Shown here: positions 40,904-43,056 of the stretch, piece by piece | Layout of the letters: every line of letters begins with the position of its first letter | Numbering within the stretch: the first letter of the stretch is position 1 | Source: a virus | Virus record (IMG/VR): IMGVR_UViG_3300025112_000040 | Location: 1 to 43,056 of that record | Strand: one strand, 5' to 3' | Length of the DNA stretch: 43,056 nucleotides | Program-made: the position numbers and the translations under genes | Notes under the pieces: model-generated | What the model was told of the DNA's origin: nothing | Database searches by the model: none | The model's input: only the letters and a program-made list of their open reading frames with translations

Positions 40904-42556
40904 ATGACTACACAAGCTATTCAAACAGAGGTGGGGGAAATTCCTAATCCAGCAAACTGGTTAGATAACAGTGATGAACCTTCTGTTCTTGATTTAGGTG
41001 ACCCAAGTATATTATTCTTAGAAAAATCTCTAGATGGTAAGGTATCTCGAAAAGATATTTCACCAGCATTGGATGAGTACAAAAGATTACATAAGGCAGG
41101 AATTGCTTCCCCAGCCGAATTATTAACCTTATCTAGGGCTTATCCTGAAAATGGTATTTACACCAAGGCATTAGCTAAGATGGATATAGCTGATGATGAC
41201 AAACTTGTTATTGGGGGACCGGCTTCGATTGAATTAGTTGACAGAGAGGGTCACTTGATAACAACAAATGCCTTATCTAAAGCCTTTGATAAATATATGG
41301 ATAATTTTAGAACCAGAAATGCAATGGTTCTTCATTCTGATGTACAAGTAGGTTGGGCTCTACCTGCTTACATAAGTAAAAGTGGTCAGATATTTAAGTC
41401 AGGAGTGAATGGGAATGGGTTATTCTTTATAACCGAGCTTAGAAATGACACAAAAATCTCAAAAAAGGTAGCCGAACAAATACATAGTGGTAAATTAAAG
41501 AGCTATAGTATTGCTGGGAGTGCAATAAAGACTCAAAATATACAAAAAGGACTACAAGATGTTATGCAAGTAGATGAATTAGAGCTTGCAGAAGTAACAG
41601 TTTGTGAGAAAGGTGTTAATCAAGGAGCTTCTTTTGATATCATAAAGGCTGATAATGCTGCAACTTCAACCTGTATAGATGGAAGTTGTTTAGTAAAGGA
41701 TGAAGAAGATGAAGAAGAAAATAAAAAGTTTCAAAAATCTGAGGTCAGTTATCAGAAAGCTACTGAAGGACAATTAAAACATGGCTTTAGTTGTGGTACA
41801 TGCGATTTTTTCGTGAAAGAAGATGGGAGCTGTTCAATAGTAGAAGGCTCAATAGATGCTGATGATTGGTGTACAAGACACAGTGGAAACACACATGAAG
41901 GTCCATCGGATGATGAACCAGTTCAAAAACAGGAGGTGAACTTAATTATGACGAAAGATGGAGAGATTGATTTTACTAAATCATTTTTAGATTATGTAAA
42001 GAAAGAGATGCCCCAAGATGGAATTGAGGCGTTTCCTATTTTATATAACACTCAAGCAAGACAGGAAGAGCATCACAGGCTACTTGACAAGTATGGATTC
42101 CCTAGTGAGCTGGAACCTGAATATGCCAGAAACACCCCCGTGTCAGAGGAAGACCCTACAGGACATAGGTATGTTCCGTGGGCAGTGAATGCGGCTGGAG
42201 ACAGTATAGGTATGCGTCATTACGATGAAGCTTTGACTGTTCCTCAAGTTGGGAAGTACCAAAAAAGAGGTGTGGTTGAAGGAGGTAATTCAAATGAGAC
42301 TCCTGTATCTGAAATGAATACAACTGAGGGGTTTAATAATTTACTTTCTGCTATAACAGCTGAAAAAATAAAAGCCAGTGGAACCCAAGACTCAGGGGAA
42401 ATTGAAATAAAAATTTCAAAAGCTGATGATTTTTTCAACTGGATGGCACAAGACCAAAAACATTTATATAAAGAGTCTTGTCCTTGTGAGTTCTGTTTTC
42501 AGAAATCTTCTGATTATAAAGGAACGGTTGAGAAGCCTACAAATTTTTTAGATTAA
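40904..42556 (+). CDS. prohead maturation protease, zero-frame product
   Basis: A 550-residue protein with a phage prohead serine protease domain at residues about 105-250: GGPASIELVDREGHLI, VLHSDVQVGWALPAYI with the candidate catalytic His, NGLFFITELRNDT, then KLKSYSIAGSA with the candidate Ser and LELAEVTVCEKGVNQGASFD closing the fold. After an acidic linker, residues about 290-335 carry a four-Cys domain (CGTCDFFVKEDGSC ... DDWCTRH) like a small iron-sulfur module. It lies downstream of the capsid gene, not upstream as in HK97. The end carries a -1 frameshift signal, so a 594-residue form is also expected. The tail includes another Cys cluster (CPCEFC). Confidence 0.75.
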   Translation: MTTQAIQTEVGEIPNPANWLDNSDEPSVLDLGDPSILFLEKSLDGKVSRKDISPALDEYKRLHKAGIASPAELLTLSRAYPENGIYTKALAKMDIADDDKLVIGGPASIELVDREGHLITTNALSKAFDKYMDNFRTRNAMVLHSDVQVGWALPAYISKSGQIFKSGVNGNGLFFITELRNDTKISKKVAEQIHSGKLKSYSIAGSAIKTQNIQKGLQDVMQVDELELAEVTVCEKGVNQGASFDIIKADNAATSTCIDGSCLVKDEEDEEENKKFQKSEVSYQKATEGQLKHGFSCGTCDFFVKEDGSCSIVEGSIDADDWCTRHSGNTHEGPSDDEPVQKQEVNLIMTKDGEIDFTKSFLDYVKKEMPQDGIEAFPILYNTQARQEEHHRLLDKYGFPSELEPEYARNTPVSEEDPTGHRYVPWAVNAAGDSIGMRHYDEALTVPQVGKYQKRGVVEGGNSNETPVSEMNTTEGFNNLLSAITAEKIKASGTQDSGEIEIKISKADDFFNWMAQDQKHLYKESCPCEFCFQKSSDYKGTVEKPTNFLD

Positions 42557-42600
42557 AGGCTGTAGATAATCCTTTCGCAGTTGCTACAGCCCAAGCGAAA
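42544..42600 (+). promoter_or_regulatory. -1 programmed frameshift signal: T TTT TTA, spacer, stem-loop
   Basis: Zero-frame codons AAT TTT TTA place the heptamer T TTT TTA at 42544-42550, the same slippery string and phase as HIV-1 gag-pol. A 7-base spacer containing the zero-frame stop TAA (42554-42556) is followed by a perfect 8-bp stem GGCTGTAG (42558-42565) / CTACAGCC (42584-42591). The 18-base loop contains TTTCGC (42573-42578), complementary to GCGAAA at 42595-42600, so an H-type pseudoknot is possible, although the 3-base connector is short for an 8-bp stem. Confidence 0.8.
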
Positions 42601-42687
42601 AAGATGGGATATGAGACTTTTAAGGAAGGAAGTTTAGGCGAAAAGAAACGAGATGAAATAGCTGAAGCCCTAAAAAGGAAAAAATAA
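42550..42687 (+). CDS. C-terminal extension of the protease, read by -1 frameshift
   Basis: After a -1 slip at 42544-42550 the ribosome reads RLKAVDNPFAVATAQAKKMG and on to EIAEALKRKK, 45 added residues, ending at TAA 42685-42687. The frame has no ATG, GTG or TTG before NPFAVATAQ; the only ATG is inside the conserved-looking part. Independent start is therefore unlikely. The peptide is helical and basic, with the NPFA(V/I)AxAQxKK style of C-terminal motif seen in phage head proteins. The join is 40904..42550 plus 42550..42687. Confidence 0.75.
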   Translation, partial: RLKAVDNPFAVATAQAKKMGYETFKEGSLGEKKRDEIAEALKRKK

Positions 42688-42693
42688 AACGGC

Positions 42694-42703
42694 TAGTATA
42701 ATA
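42694..42703 (+). promoter_or_regulatory. TAGTATAATA promoter-like element before the split virion gene
   Basis: TATAAT 42697-42702 with the TAG prefix, 7 bases after the end of the frameshift frame. A 5-bp hairpin begins 6 bases downstream. ATG 42747 follows with TAGGAGGAAT. No -35 box is visible in the purine-rich upstream sequence. Confidence 0.6.
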
Positions 42704-42708
42704 ATATA

Positions 42709-42723
42709 GATAGAAAAACTATC
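42709..42723 (+). other. 5'-leader hairpin
   Basis: GATAG (42709-42713) pairs with CTATC (42719-42723) around loop AAAAA. It begins 6 bases after the TATAAT, at the expected transcript 5' end, as with the hairpins at 365 and 37313. Confidence 0.45.
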
Positions 42724-42746
42724 AATAAACTAGGAGGAATAAACAA

Positions 42747-43056
42747 ATGGCAATTTCTATAACAGATGCTACGGATTCAAATAGCAATGAATTAGCAGGG
42801 AAGTTTGGTTCTCACACTGGGGACTTGAAGTACAAGGCAATTGAAATTACCTTTGATTCTTCTTATCCGACTGGTGGAGAAAGCCTAACTCCCGGAATGG
42901 TTGGTGGGTTTGATGACATTATAAATATCATTATTGAACCTTCAGATGGTATATCATTTTCGTATGACTATACAAATGAGAAAATAAAGGCATATGGGGT
43001 AGCTCCAGTACCGATAACAATTACAGATGATGACTCTGCTGCTTCTAATGGAGTTG
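42747..43056 (+). CDS. 5' part of a small virion (decoration-type) protein
   Basis: Starts at ATG 42747 with TAGGAGGA and remains open to the right edge (103 codons). The sequence AIEITFDSSYPTGGESLTPG, then IIIEPSDGISFSYDYTNEKI and KAYGVAPV, is the pattern of a common small phage virion protein of unknown fold found near capsid genes. The frame continues in phase into bases 1-62 of the window, which would complete it at about 123 residues. It has its own promoter-like element and 5' hairpin, suggesting high expression as for an abundant virion protein. Confidence 0.7.
   Translation, partial: MAISITDATDSNSNELAGKFGSHTGDLKYKAIEITFDSSYPTGGESLTPGMVGGFDDIINIIIEPSDGISFSYDYTNEKIKAYGVAPVPITITDDDSAASNGV

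Overview
The window looks like the genome of a lytic tailed bacteriophage of an unidentified, probably marine or aquatic, bacterium. It is AT-rich, every credible gene lies on the + strand, genes are tightly packed with stop/start overlaps and GGAG-type ribosome binding sites, and one copy of each core module is present. A bacterial host is indicated by a phage-encoded sigma-like factor, consensus TATAAT boxes, a DnaB/DnaG replisome and a family-A DNA polymerase. The open frame that runs off the right end (from 42747) continues in phase into the frame that ends at 62. The 43,056 bases are therefore probably a complete circular (circularly permuted or terminally redundant) genome cut inside one small virion gene.

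Layout: (1) 1-2287, end of the split virion gene, two small proteins, a head-tail adaptor and a neck/tail terminator protein. (2) 2329-12221, tail module: tail tube, tail assembly chaperones with a -1 frameshift site, a short tape measure, a distal tail protein and a 1657-residue hub/fibre protein ending in an S74 intramolecular chaperone. (3) 12187-18808, regulation and replication: HTH/Cys-rich protein, sigma-like factor, DnaB-type helicase, DnaG-type primase, SSB-like protein, family-A polymerase. (4) 18909-24086, nucleotide metabolism and recombination: DUF3310-like, a double PD-(D/E)XK protein, a MazG-like protein, a RecA-like recombinase, a DUF559/Vsr-like nuclease, a Cas4-like nuclease and a RuvC-like resolvase. 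(5) 24088-31198, packaging: TerS, TerL, a class II ribonucleotide reductase lying inside the module, and the portal. (6) 31182-37244, a very unusual 1250-residue protein joining a type IB topoisomerase to a CCA-adding tRNA nucleotidyltransferase, a zinc ribbon, an HTH-metallophosphoesterase and a gp10-like neck protein. (7) 37419-43056, a scaffold-like protein, major capsid protein, terminator, holin-like protein, decoration proteins and a prohead protease whose mRNA ends in a textbook -1 frameshift signal.

The strongest unusual signals are four. First, the topoisomerase IB / CCA-adding polyprotein made directly downstream of the portal, with the same short NAVY...KG..TF...EYW segment in front of each enzyme. 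Second, a -1 frameshift signal (T TTT TTA, 7-nt spacer, 8-bp stem-loop) at the end of the protease, which adds 45 residues that otherwise have no start codon. Third, a family of TAGTATAATA-like promoters, several with a hairpin placed exactly where the transcript 5' end should be, in a phage that carries its own sigma-like factor. Fourth, a cluster of four PD-(D/E)XK nuclease domains around the RecA gene.

No integrase, repressor, tRNA gene, CRISPR array or recognisable endolysin was found. All identifications come from motif reading without database searches, so product names for small proteins and virion proteins are provisional.
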